28,932 bases of DNA from Actinomycetes bacterium. GTDB lineage: Bacteria > Actinomycetota > Actinomycetes > Actinomycetales > Microbacteriaceae. The DNA is taken from assembly GCA_023451265.1 (NCBI GenBank), contig JAEYAG010000200.1, forward strand, positions 1 through 28,932, read 5' to 3'. This document shows, piece by piece, positions 1 to 6,392 of the stretch. A program made the position numbers and the translations under genes. The notes beneath the pieces were generated by a model. It did not search any database and was not told the DNA's origin. It saw nothing but the letters and a program-made list of their open reading frames with translations. How positions within the stretch are numbered: position 1 is the first letter of the stretch; the number at the start of each line of letters is the position of its first letter.

Positions 1-155
1 AGGCGCGGCAGCGCGCGGTCGGCGGGTTCTCGCTGCGCGGCGCGCGCGTCCGTGGACGCGGCGACCGCCGCGGGCGCGGCGGTCAGCGTGAGCGCCACCG
101 AGCCGACGATGGCGGCGGGGGTGGTGAGGCGGGCGGAGAGGTGTGCGAGTCGCAA
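1..155 (-). CDS. Secreted protein, N-terminal part only (runs off left edge)
   Basis: Reading leftward from a TTG at 155-153 gives 51 open codons to the window edge. A TAG lies in frame just upstream, so TTG is the only likely start, and a GAAGGGGG Shine-Dalgarno-like stretch sits about six bases before it. The product starts with a classic signal peptide: a basic N-terminus (LRLAHLSAR), a hydrophobic core of Ala, Val, Leu and Thr at about residues 12-28, and an A-A-V-A-A type cleavage region near residues 30-33. It is therefore probably exported. The mature part is too short to assign a family. In related genomes a cell-wall (LysM or hydrolase type) protein at this place would be plausible, but that is inference. 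Confidence 0.6.
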   Translation of the reverse strand, partial: MRLAHLSARLTTPAAIVGSVALTLTAAPAAVAASTDARAAQREPADRALPR

Positions 156-186
156 GGCGGACCCCCTTCTTCGACCCCGCTACCGT

Positions 187-250
187 GTCACGGATGTCAA
201 TTGCTGTCAACGAGTGTTATAAGAAGTGACTGCTGTGACGGATGTGATTT
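187..250. promoter_or_regulatory. Divergent promoter region with arrayed GTCA/GTGA repeats
   Basis: The 167-bp spacer between the leftward secreted protein and the rightward DNA-binding protein is AT-richer than its surroundings. It holds two clusters of related pentamers: GTCAC at 187, GTCAA at 196 and 206, then GTGAC at 226 and 235 and GTGAT at 244. Spacing within each cluster is 9-10 bp. The blocks at 186-202 and 234-250 match at 14 of 17 positions. Direct repeats at about one helical turn are typical of OmpR-family response regulators such as MtrA, but the binding protein is not known. TTGACA hexamers on the minus strand (210-205 and 203-198) are possible -35 elements. I could not place a convincing -10. 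Confidence 0.4.
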
Positions 251-322
251 CAGCGCACCCCGGCACTGCACGAGCGCCGCACGCGCGGCGCACGACGCGC
301 CCGACAGTGGAATAGTGGAACC

Positions 323-673
323 GTGACCGACGACACCGCCGCATCCGCCGCCACCGACTGGCTCACCCTCCCCGAACTCGTCGAGACGCTCGGCGAACCG
401 CTCGGCCGCGTCCGCCGGCTGCTCGACGAGAAGCACCTCGTGGGCTCGCGCCGCCAGGGCGCGTTCGCGGTGCCGTCGCTGTTCATCCTCGACGGCCGCC
501 CGCTGGCGTCGCTGCGGGGCACGGCGATCGTGCTGCAGGATGCCGGGTTCAGCGACGACGAGGTCATCGACTGGCTGCTCGCACCGGAGGAGTCCATCGG
601 GCGTCCGCCGATCGACGCCCTGCGCGAGGGGCGCAAGAGCGAGGTCCGCCGCGTCGCACAGACGCTGGCCTGA
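323..673 (+). CDS. Rv2175c-family DNA-binding protein
   Basis: This 116-aa protein matches the Rv2175c type: a winged helix-turn-helix near residues 12-65 (WLTLPELVETLGEPLGRVRR) and a C-terminal helical part containing the typical DGFSDDEVIDWLL-like stretch and a PPIDALREGRKSEVRR region. In M. tuberculosis the homologue is a DNA-binding substrate of the kinase PknL; no kinase gene is visible here. The GTG start at 323 fits the family's length. The gene converges on the polyprenyl synthase, with 12 bases between the stops, and lies beside idsA-like and dcw genes much as in mycobacteria. Its targets are unknown. The family call is from sequence pattern and neighbourhood. Confidence 0.8.
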   Translation: MTDDTAASAATDWLTLPELVETLGEPLGRVRRLLDEKHLVGSRRQGAFAVPSLFILDGRPLASLRGTAIVLQDAGFSDDEVIDWLLAPEESIGRPPIDALREGRKSEVRRVAQTLA

Positions 674-685
674 GCCGCCGCGGCG

Positions 686-1783
686 TCAGGCCGTGCGCGC
701 CGTCGCGTCGCGCGCGAGATCGCGCAGCGCCCCCACCGCCGGGGTGCCCAGCGGTGCGCCGCGCAGGGCGCGGTCGGCCTCGTCGGCGAACCGCGTGATC
801 GCCTGCTCGACCCGCTCCAGCGCGCCGGTTTCGGTGATCGTCTGCTGCAGGGCGGCGATCTGCCCGGCATCCAGCGACGGATCTCCGATCAGCTCGTCGA
901 AGACCTGCCGCGCCCCGGGGGCGAGCCGTTCGCGCGTGTAGGCGATGAGGAGCGTGCGCTTGCCTTCGCGCAGGTCGTCGCCCGAGGGCTTGCCGGTCAC
1001 GGCGGCATCGCCGAAGACGCCCAGCACGTCGTCGCGCAACTGGAAGGCGAGCCCCAGGGGGTGCCCGAACGCGGCGAGTGCGGCGCTCTGGCGCTCGTCG
1101 GCGCCCGCCAGCGCGGCGCCCAGCAGGAGCGGATGCTGGATGCTGTACCGCGCCGACTTCAGCGACGCGACGCGCAGCGCGCGGTCGGCGTGCTCGTCGT
1201 CGGGGGCCGTGACGAACGCGGCCTCCTCCGCGATGTCGAGGAACTGGCCGACCGTCACTTCGCGCCGCATCAGGGCGTAGACGGCGCGGGCGGATGCGGC
1301 GTGCACCGCGTCCTGCAGTCCCTCCTCCAGCAGGTCGTCGCTCCAGGCGACGAGGAGGTCGCCGAGGAGGATCGCGGCGGAGCGGCCGAACGCCGCGGCA
1401 TCCCCCGCCCATCGCGAGGCGCGGTGCGCGCTCTCCAGCGCCCGGTGGGCGGCGGGGTGGCCACGGCGGGTGTCGGAGTTGTCGATGAGGTCGTCGTGCA
1501 CGAGCGCGGCGGCGTGGAAGATCTCCAGGGCCGCGGCAGCCGCGAGCACCTCGTCCGGCGCCTGCGGGGAGCGCGGGGCGCCGCCCCGGTGCTCCGCGAC
1601 GGCCTGCCAGCCGGTGAGGCAGAACCGCGCGCGCAGGCGCTTGCCGCCGGTGAGAGCGGCGGCCGCGGCGTCGAGGAACGACGCGGTTTCGGTGCCGCCG
1701 TCGCGCCACTGCGCGCGCTGGTCGGTCACGAACCTCTCCAGTCGCTGGGAAACAGCCTCGATCGGCTCGTCAGACGCGGTCAC
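686..1783 (-). CDS. idsA: Polyprenyl diphosphate synthase (GGPP/FPP type)
   Basis: This 365-aa trans-isoprenyl diphosphate synthase condenses isopentenyl diphosphate with allylic diphosphates. The first Asp-rich motif is H96-DDLID (D97, D98, D101), followed by NSDTRRGHPAAHR. The second is RDDVLGVFGD (D251, D252), with Gly in place of the last Asp, as is common in actinobacterial IdsA proteins, and it is followed by TGKPSGDDLREGKRT. GGKRLRARF near residue 46 fits the IPP-binding region. Product chain length cannot be read from sequence. The GTG start at 1783 is supported by a TAGGCT box exactly six bases upstream and the absence of a Shine-Dalgarno site, suggesting a leaderless mRNA. The gene diverges from the DUF3040 gene. 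The idsA name is by family; geranylgeranyl diphosphate synthesis is inferred. Confidence 0.88.
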   Translation of the reverse strand: MTASDEPIEAVSQRLERFVTDQRAQWRDGGTETASFLDAAAAALTGGKRLRARFCLTGWQAVAEHRGGAPRSPQAPDEVLAAAAALEIFHAAALVHDDLIDNSDTRRGHPAAHRALESAHRASRWAGDAAAFGRSAAILLGDLLVAWSDDLLEEGLQDAVHAASARAVYALMRREVTVGQFLDIAEEAAFVTAPDDEHADRALRVASLKSARYSIQHPLLLGAALAGADERQSAALAAFGHPLGLAFQLRDDVLGVFGDAAVTGKPSGDDLREGKRTLLIAYTRERLAPGARQVFDELIGDPSLDAGQIAALQQTITETGALERVEQAITRFADEADRALRGAPLGTPAVGALRDLARDATARTA

Positions 1784-1795
1784 GGGCCTAGCCTA
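1784..1795 (-). promoter_or_regulatory. -10 box of polyprenyl synthase (leaderless geometry)
   Basis: On the minus strand TAGGCT (1795-1790) is followed by six bases and then the GTG start at 1783. A TSS seven bases past the box would fall on the start codon itself. No Shine-Dalgarno sequence is present. The box lies 17 bp from the DUF3040 gene's -10 box on the other strand, so each promoter's -35 region is the other's -10. Confidence 0.55.
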
Positions 1796-1812
1796 GTTCT
1801 CGAGTGCACGCG

Positions 1813-1818
1813 TAGAAT
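1813..1818 (+). promoter_or_regulatory. -10 box (TAGAAT) of the DUF3040 gene
   Basis: TAGAAT fits the actinobacterial TANNNT consensus and predicts a transcript start near 1825, giving a 40-nt leader that carries a strong Shine-Dalgarno stretch (GAGGAGGGGGAGG) before the ATG at 1865. Its expected -35 position overlaps the opposite-strand -10 box of the polyprenyl synthase. Confidence 0.5.
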
Positions 1819-1864
1819 CGAGCGCACACGAGGCCGACACCCGTACGGCGAGGAGGGGGAGGCA

Positions 1865-2239
1865 ATGCCTCTGTCAGAGCAGGAGCAGCGTCTGCTCGAT
1901 GAGATGGAACGTCATCTCATGAACAAGGACGCCGATGTCGTCAGTGCGCCTCGTGATGGGCAGACCCTCAGCTACCGCAACATCGTCTACGGCACGATCC
2001 TCGTGCTGCTCGGCATCGGCGGCCTCATCGCCGGCGTCTCCTCGGGGATCATCGTCATCGGCGTCATCGCCTTCCTCGTGATGGTGGCCGGTGTCGTCCT
2101 CGCCGTCACGCCTGCGCGCGGGTTCGCCGCCGCCACGCCCCGCTCCGGTGAGAAGAAGCCGAAGCCGTCGTCGTCATCGTCGGCATCCTTCATGGATCGC
2201 ATGAACGACCGCTGGGATCGTCGCCAGGGCGACCGCTGA
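1865..2239 (+). CDS. DUF3040 family membrane protein
   Basis: A 124-aa protein with the DUF3040 signature at its N-terminus, MPLSEQEQRLLDEMERHL, followed by a short polar stretch, two closely spaced hydrophobic segments (about residues 40-58 and 61-81) and a basic, Ser-rich C-terminal tail (KKPKPSSSSSASFMDRMNDRWDRRQ). It is probably a small two-span membrane protein with both ends in the cytoplasm. DUF3040 proteins commonly lie beside mraZ in actinobacteria (Rv2169c is the mycobacterial example), but their function is unknown. The start at 1865 rather than any upstream codon is fixed by the purine-rich ribosome binding site and the family's N-terminus. The gene is monocistronic: its own promoter precedes it and a strong terminator follows. 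Confidence 0.85.
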   Translation: MPLSEQEQRLLDEMERHLMNKDADVVSAPRDGQTLSYRNIVYGTILVLLGIGGLIAGVSSGIIVIGVIAFLVMVAGVVLAVTPARGFAAATPRSGEKKPKPSSSSSASFMDRMNDRWDRRQGDR

Positions 2240-2269
2240 TCGCCGCCGGCTGACTCCGCCCCGCGGAGC

Positions 2270-2336
2270 GCCCCCGAACGCAAGACCACAGCACCGATCT
2301 TCGGGTCGGTGCTTTCTTGCGTGCGGGGGCTTTTTT
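2270..2336 (+). terminator. Intrinsic terminator after the DUF3040 gene
   Basis: Three nested stems share one axis: GCCCCCG (2270-2276) with CGGGGGC (2324-2330); ACGCAAGA (2278-2285) with TCTTGCGT (2315-2322); and GCACCGATC (2291-2299) with GGTCGGTGC (2304-2312), which has one T-G wobble. The apex is a TTCG tetraloop closed by C-G, the very stable UUCG type. Six T residues (2331-2336) follow immediately. This is a textbook Rho-independent terminator that isolates the upstream gene from the mraZ promoter. Confidence 0.93.
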
Positions 2337-2384
2337 CGTGCGTGTGGGGGAGCGGGGAAGGATCTCGTCGAGAAATCCATAGTG

Positions 2385-2414
2385 AAGTGGAGGGAAGTGG
2401 AGTAAAGTGGTGCG
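2385..2414 (+). promoter_or_regulatory. MraZ operator: three 10-bp AAGTGG repeats
   Basis: AAGTGG occurs at 2385-2390, 2395-2400 and 2405-2410, an exact 10-bp period on the coding strand 40-65 bases upstream of mraZ. MraZ proteins are known to bind short direct repeats with a GTGG/TGGG core before their own gene, so this is the expected autoregulatory site. A TAAAGT at 2403-2408, overlapping the third repeat, could be the -10 box; if so, bound MraZ would block it directly. Confidence 0.75.
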
Positions 2415-2449
2415 CACCTGGATCGGGCCGGAGGAAGGGGGAGTGGCCG

Positions 2450-2881
2450 ATGCTGTTGGGCACCTACACCCCCAAGCTCGACGACAAGGGCCGCGTCATC
2501 CTGCCGGCCAAGTTCCGCACCGACCTCGGTGACGGCGTCGTCGTCACTCGCGGTCAGGAGCGCTGCCTGTACGTCTTCAGCACGAAGGAGTTCGAGCGGG
2601 TCTACGAGAAGATCCGCGAGGCGCCGCTGACGAACAAGCAGGCGCGGGATTTCCAGCGCATGTTCCTCTCCGGCGCGAGCGACGAGAAGCCCGACAGCCA
2701 GAGCCGCATCACGATCCCGCCGCACCTGCGCACCTACGCGAACCTCGGTCGCGAACTCGTCGTCACCGGTGTCGGCGCGCACGCCGAGATCTGGGATGCC
2801 GAGGCGTGGAACGCCTACGCCGAAGGCAACGAAGACAGCTACTCCGACATGGAGCAGGAGGTGATCCCGGGCCTGTTCTGA
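2450..2881 (+). CDS. mraZ: Transcriptional regulator MraZ
   Basis: A 143-aa MraZ protein, the usual actinobacterial size. The start MLLGTYTPKLDDKGRVILPAKFR carries the first AbrB-like SpoVT domain with its DDKGR motif; a second copy lies at about residues 78-120 (DSQSRITIPPHLRTYANL). MraZ forms ring-shaped oligomers and represses the dcw operon by binding repeats upstream of its own gene. The open frame extends upstream, but the ATG at 2450 is chosen because of the conserved N-terminus and the GGAGGAAGGGGGAG ribosome binding site at about 2430-2443; the extension would run through the operator. It is the first gene of the cluster and is followed after 99 bases by rsmH. Confidence 0.96.
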   Translation: MLLGTYTPKLDDKGRVILPAKFRTDLGDGVVVTRGQERCLYVFSTKEFERVYEKIREAPLTNKQARDFQRMFLSGASDEKPDSQSRITIPPHLRTYANLGRELVVTGVGAHAEIWDAEAWNAYAEGNEDSYSDMEQEVIPGLF

Positions 2882-2980
2882 CCGTGGCCGTGACTCCCAG
2901 CCGCACGCCCTGACACACTTCCCCGGTGCCAGGTCGCGGCGGATGGGGATCACGACTCCGGATCGGACTCCGCGAAGACC

Positions 2981-3940
2981 ATGAGCTTCTCCGACATCCA
3001 CACCCCGGTCATGCTCGAGCGCTGCGTCGAGCTGCTGGCGCCCGCCCTCACCCGGCCCGGCGCCGTGCTCGTGGATGCCACTGAAGGCATGGGCGGGCAC
3101 TCCGAGGCGCTGCTCGAGCGCTTCGACGGCATCCGCCTCATCGGTCTGGACCGCGACACCGATGCCCTCCGCATCGCGGGGGAGCGTCTCGCCCGGTTCG
3201 GCGACCGGGTGACCCTCGTCCACACCGTCTACGACGGCATCGCCGGCGCCCTCGCGGGTGCCCGGGTCGACCGCGTCGACGGCATCCTCTTCGACCTCGG
3301 GGTCTCCTCGCTCCAGCTGGACGAGGCAGACCGCGGCTTCGCGTACGCGCAGGATGCGCCGTTGGACATGCGCATGGACCAGACGGCGGGCACGACGGCC
3401 GCAGACATCGTCGCGACCTACGGCGAGGGCGATCTGCGCCGCATCTTCGAGCGGTACGGCGAGGAGAAGCTCGCCGGCCGCTACGCGCGCGCCATCATCG
3501 CCGCCCGCGAGGGGGCGCCGATCACCCGCTCCGGCCAGCTCGTCGACGTCCTCATCGCCGCGACGCCCGCCGCCGTGCAGCGCGAGGGTCGCGGCCATCC
3601 CGCCAAGCGGGTGTTCCAGGCGCTGCGCATCGAGGTCAACGCCGAACTCGCCGTGCTCGAGGGGGCGCTGCCGGCTGCGATGGACGCCCTCCGGGTGGGC
3701 GGGCGCATCGTCGTCATGAGCTACCAGTCGCTGGAAGACCGCCTCGTCAAGCGCGTGTTCGCGGATGCCGCGGCATCCACGGCTCCGGCGGGCCTGCCCG
3801 TCGAGCTCCCCGAGCACGCGCCGCGGTTCCGGCTGGTGGTCAAGGGCGCCGAGCTCGCGACCGATGAGGAGAAGGCGCAGAACCCCCGCGCCACCCCCGT
3901 GCGCCTGCGCGCGGCCGAGCGCGTGAGGGAGGCGGCATGA
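2981..3940 (+). CDS. rsmH: 16S rRNA (cytosine(1402)-N4)-methyltransferase RsmH
   Basis: A 319-aa SAM-dependent methyltransferase (formerly MraW) that modifies C1402 in the decoding centre of 16S rRNA. Recognisable motifs are HTPVMLERCVELL at the N-terminus, the SAM-binding DATEGMGGHSEALL near residues 30-43, LIGLDRDTDAL, GILFDLGVSSLQLDEADRGF, DAPLDMRMD, FQALRIEVN and the C-terminal GGRIVVMSYQSLEDRLVKR. Glu replaces the more common Leu/Thr after DAT, within family variation. ATG at 2981 has only a weak ribosome site (GCGAAG). The 99-base gap after mraZ shows nothing definite. The stop overlaps the ftsL start (ATGA), implying translational coupling. Confidence 0.96.
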   Translation: MSFSDIHTPVMLERCVELLAPALTRPGAVLVDATEGMGGHSEALLERFDGIRLIGLDRDTDALRIAGERLARFGDRVTLVHTVYDGIAGALAGARVDRVDGILFDLGVSSLQLDEADRGFAYAQDAPLDMRMDQTAGTTAADIVATYGEGDLRRIFERYGEEKLAGRYARAIIAAREGAPITRSGQLVDVLIAATPAAVQREGRGHPAKRVFQALRIEVNAELAVLEGALPAAMDALRVGGRIVVMSYQSLEDRLVKRVFADAAASTAPAGLPVELPEHAPRFRLVVKGAELATDEEKAQNPRATPVRLRAAERVREAA

Positions 3941-4545
3941 GCATTCCGGCCGAGAGTTCCGTCGATCTGCTGGCGGGTCTTCCCGAGCTGCCTTCCCGCA
4001 CCCGTCCGGGTGGTCCCGCGCGCGGCGACCGACTGCGGGCACTCGAGCAGCCGGTGCCGCGGCGGCGCCCGCGCATGCTGTACGGCATCGTCGCGGTCGC
4101 CGGGGCGGTGCTCATCGCCGCGGCGCAGATGGGGCTGTCGATCCTCACGACCCAGACGTCCTACGAGCTGTCCGCGCTGACCTCGCAGCAGCGCGACCTG
4201 GACTGGCAGAAGCAGATGCTGCAGGACGACGTCGCCGGGCTGAGCTCGCCGCAGTACCTCGCGGCGAACGCGCAGGCGATGGGGATGCTGACCGGGCAGG
4301 CGCCGACGTACCTGCGCTTGAGCGACAACGCCGTCATCGGCACCGCGGCCGGCCTCAGCGGCGCCAGCGCCATCAACGCGCTGACGCAGGCGGCCGTCGG
4401 AAACGCTCTCGTCAGCGGGGTTCCGCTGGCCGGTGACCCCGCCGCGAGCCTCGGCGGCGGCGCGAGCGTCGTCGACGACGCCATCGTCAATACGACGACA
4501 CCCCCCGCGATCGCCGACGGTCTTCCCACCCCCGCCACACACTGA
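3937..4545 (+). CDS. ftsL: Cell division protein FtsL-like
   Basis: A 202-aa bitopic membrane protein in the ftsL position between rsmH and ftsI (compare Rv2164c). Residues 1-47 are cytoplasmic and Pro/Arg-rich, 48-70 form one transmembrane segment (LYGIVAVAGAVLIAAAQMGL), and about 76-104 are predicted coiled coil (YELSALTSQQRDLDWQKQMLQDDVAGL), matching FtsL's septal-complex helix. SPQYLAANAQAMGM is a typical actinobacterial FtsL follow-on motif. The C-terminal 80 residues are low-complexity Ala/Gly/Thr and probably extracytoplasmic. FtsL links FtsQ/DivIC to the FtsWI synthase. Sequence conservation is low, so the call rests on topology, coiled coil and position. The ATG overlaps the rsmH stop by four bases. 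Confidence 0.82.
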   Translation: MSIPAESSVDLLAGLPELPSRTRPGGPARGDRLRALEQPVPRRRPRMLYGIVAVAGAVLIAAAQMGLSILTTQTSYELSALTSQQRDLDWQKQMLQDDVAGLSSPQYLAANAQAMGMLTGQAPTYLRLSDNAVIGTAAGLSGASAINALTQAAVGNALVSGVPLAGDPAASLGGGASVVDDAIVNTTTPPAIADGLPTPATH

Positions 4546-4550
4546 TCTGT

Positions 4551-6365
4551 ATGACGACCCGAGCCACCCGAAGCCCGCGTCGGCGCACCGTCGTCGCCCT
4601 CGCCGTCGTCCTGGCGGTCCTCGCCGCCTTCGTCGTGCGGCTCGTCGACATCCAGGTCGTCAACGCCAACGACCACATCACCGACTCGCAGAGCTTCGCG
4701 ACGGGTGCCAAGCAGCCGCTGTACGGCGCACGGGGCGAGATCGTCGACACCGACGGCACGGTCCTCGCCTCGAGCACGCTGCGCTACGACGTGCAGATCG
4801 ACCCGTCCCTGGCCGTGAAGGGGATCGCGAAGAAGGATGACGACGGTCGGGCCGTCAAGGACGACAAGGGCGAGACCGTGATGGTGCCCTGGACCGAGCT
4901 CGCCGCCGACATCGCGGGCGTCACCGGGCAGTCGGCGGCCGACGTGGAGAAGATCGTCGCCGACGCCCTCGCCGCCGACGCGGACAGCCAGTACGCCGTC
5001 GTGAAGAAGTCGGTGTCCACGGAGGAGTACCGGACGCTGGCGGGGCTGAAGCTGCCGTTCCTGTCGTTCCCGCCGCATCCGTCCCGGATCTATCCCGACG
5101 GCGCCGTCGCCGGCAACCTCATCGGGTTCGTCGGCTCCGACGGCACGCCGCTGGAAGGCCTGGAGGGCCTGCAGAACTCGTGCCTGGCCGCCGAGGACGG
5201 GTCGCTCACCTATCAGCGCGGCGCGGACGGGGTCATCATCCCCGGCACCGAGGTGGAGAAGCCGGCCGTGGACGGCGGGACGCTGAAGCTCACGATCGAC
5301 AGCGACCTGCAGTGGTTCATGCAGCAGCTGATCAGCGAGGAGACCGCCCGCTACCAGGCGGACTGGGGCGGGATCATCGTGATGGAGGCCAAGACCGGCA
5401 AGATCCGCGCGCTCGCCGAGACGAACTCCGTCGACCCCAACGATCCCGGCGCCTCCTCTCCCGACGACCGCGGTTCGCGCCTGCTGCGGGTCGCGTACGA
5501 GCCGGGGTCGACCTTCAAGCCGGTCACCGCGGCGACCGCCATCGAGCAGGGGGGACTCACCCCGACCTCGACCGTCGTCACCCCCGACCGCATCGAGTTC
5601 CCCAACGGCGCGGTGATCAACGACTCCGAGAGTCACCCCACCGAGAACCTGACCCTCACCGGCGGTCTCGTGCAGTCATCGAACGTCGCCATGAGCCAGT
5701 TCGGCACGACGGTGTCGCCGGAGGTGCGCCAGGAGTACCTCGAGCGCTTCGGCGTCGGGGGCGGAGACGCGCTGGACTGGTCGGGCGAACCGAACGCGGG
5801 CTTCTCGAAGAACGCGGCCGACTGGGACAACCAGACCTACTACACCACGACGTTCGGACAGGCCTTCACCGTCACGCCGACCCAGGTCACCAGCGTCTTC
5901 CAGACGATCGCCAACGGCGGCGTGCGCATGCCCGCGCAGCTCGTCGAGTCGTGCACGAAGGCCGACGGCACCGTCGTCACCCCCGACCTTCCCGACCCGG
6001 TGCAGGTCATCAAGCCGGAGACCGCCGCGGAGGTGTCGCAGATGCTGGAGAACGTCTACGCGCAGGGCACGCTCGCCGCGGACATCAACATCCCCGGCTA
6101 CCGTCTGGGCGTCAAGACCGGTACGGCGCAGGTCCCCGACGGGCACGGCGGTTACAAGGACAACCTCTACATGACGTCGCTGGCCGGTTACGCCCCGGCG
6201 GAGGATCCGCAGTACGTTGTTCTGACGCTGTTCAACGAGCCGAAGACCAACACGATGTCCTCGGCGAACAGCTCCGTCTTCAAGAAGGCGATGACGCAGG
6301 TGCTGACGCACTACCGCGTCATGCCGTCGAACCAGCCCACCCCGCTGCTGCCGGTCACCCAGTGA
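4551..6365 (+). CDS. ftsI: Septal penicillin-binding protein FtsI (PBP3/PbpB)
   Basis: A 604-aa class B penicillin-binding protein that cross-links septal peptidoglycan. A basic N-terminus is followed by one transmembrane segment (about 13-30), the dimerisation/pedestal domain with RGEIVDTDGTVLASS, and a transpeptidase domain. The active-site motifs are all present: S320-T-F-K323 (nucleophile Ser320), S376-S-N378 and K522-T-G524. A Lys/Asp-rich insert (KKDDDGRAVKDDKGE, about 84-105) sits in the pedestal region. There is no PASTA repeat. The gene starts five bases after ftsL with little ribosome-site sequence, so coupling is likely. Unlike mycobacteria and most relatives, murE does not follow; the next gene is murF. 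Confidence 0.96.
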   Translation: MTTRATRSPRRRTVVALAVVLAVLAAFVVRLVDIQVVNANDHITDSQSFATGAKQPLYGARGEIVDTDGTVLASSTLRYDVQIDPSLAVKGIAKKDDDGRAVKDDKGETVMVPWTELAADIAGVTGQSAADVEKIVADALAADADSQYAVVKKSVSTEEYRTLAGLKLPFLSFPPHPSRIYPDGAVAGNLIGFVGSDGTPLEGLEGLQNSCLAAEDGSLTYQRGADGVIIPGTEVEKPAVDGGTLKLTIDSDLQWFMQQLISEETARYQADWGGIIVMEAKTGKIRALAETNSVDPNDPGASSPDDRGSRLLRVAYEPGSTFKPVTAATAIEQGGLTPTSTVVTPDRIEFPNGAVINDSESHPTENLTLTGGLVQSSNVAMSQFGTTVSPEVRQEYLERFGVGGGDALDWSGEPNAGFSKNAADWDNQTYYTTTFGQAFTVTPTQVTSVFQTIANGGVRMPAQLVESCTKADGTVVTPDLPDPVQVIKPETAAEVSQMLENVYAQGTLAADINIPGYRLGVKTGTAQVPDGHGGYKDNLYMTSLAGYAPAEDPQYVVLTLFNEPKTNTMSSANSSVFKKAMTQVLTHYRVMPSNQPTPLLPVTQ

Positions 6366-6392
6366 CGCACTGCGCGTGAGGAAGCACTCCCT

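Noticed and set aside
2309..2449. N-terminal extension of MraZ
   Set aside because: It would translate the AAGTGG operator and part of the terminator; the conserved MraZ start and ribosome site are at 2450.
2882..2980. Small gene or promoter in the mraZ-rsmH spacer
   Set aside because: No open frame with a ribosome site, no TANNNT box in good position and no clear dyad were found.
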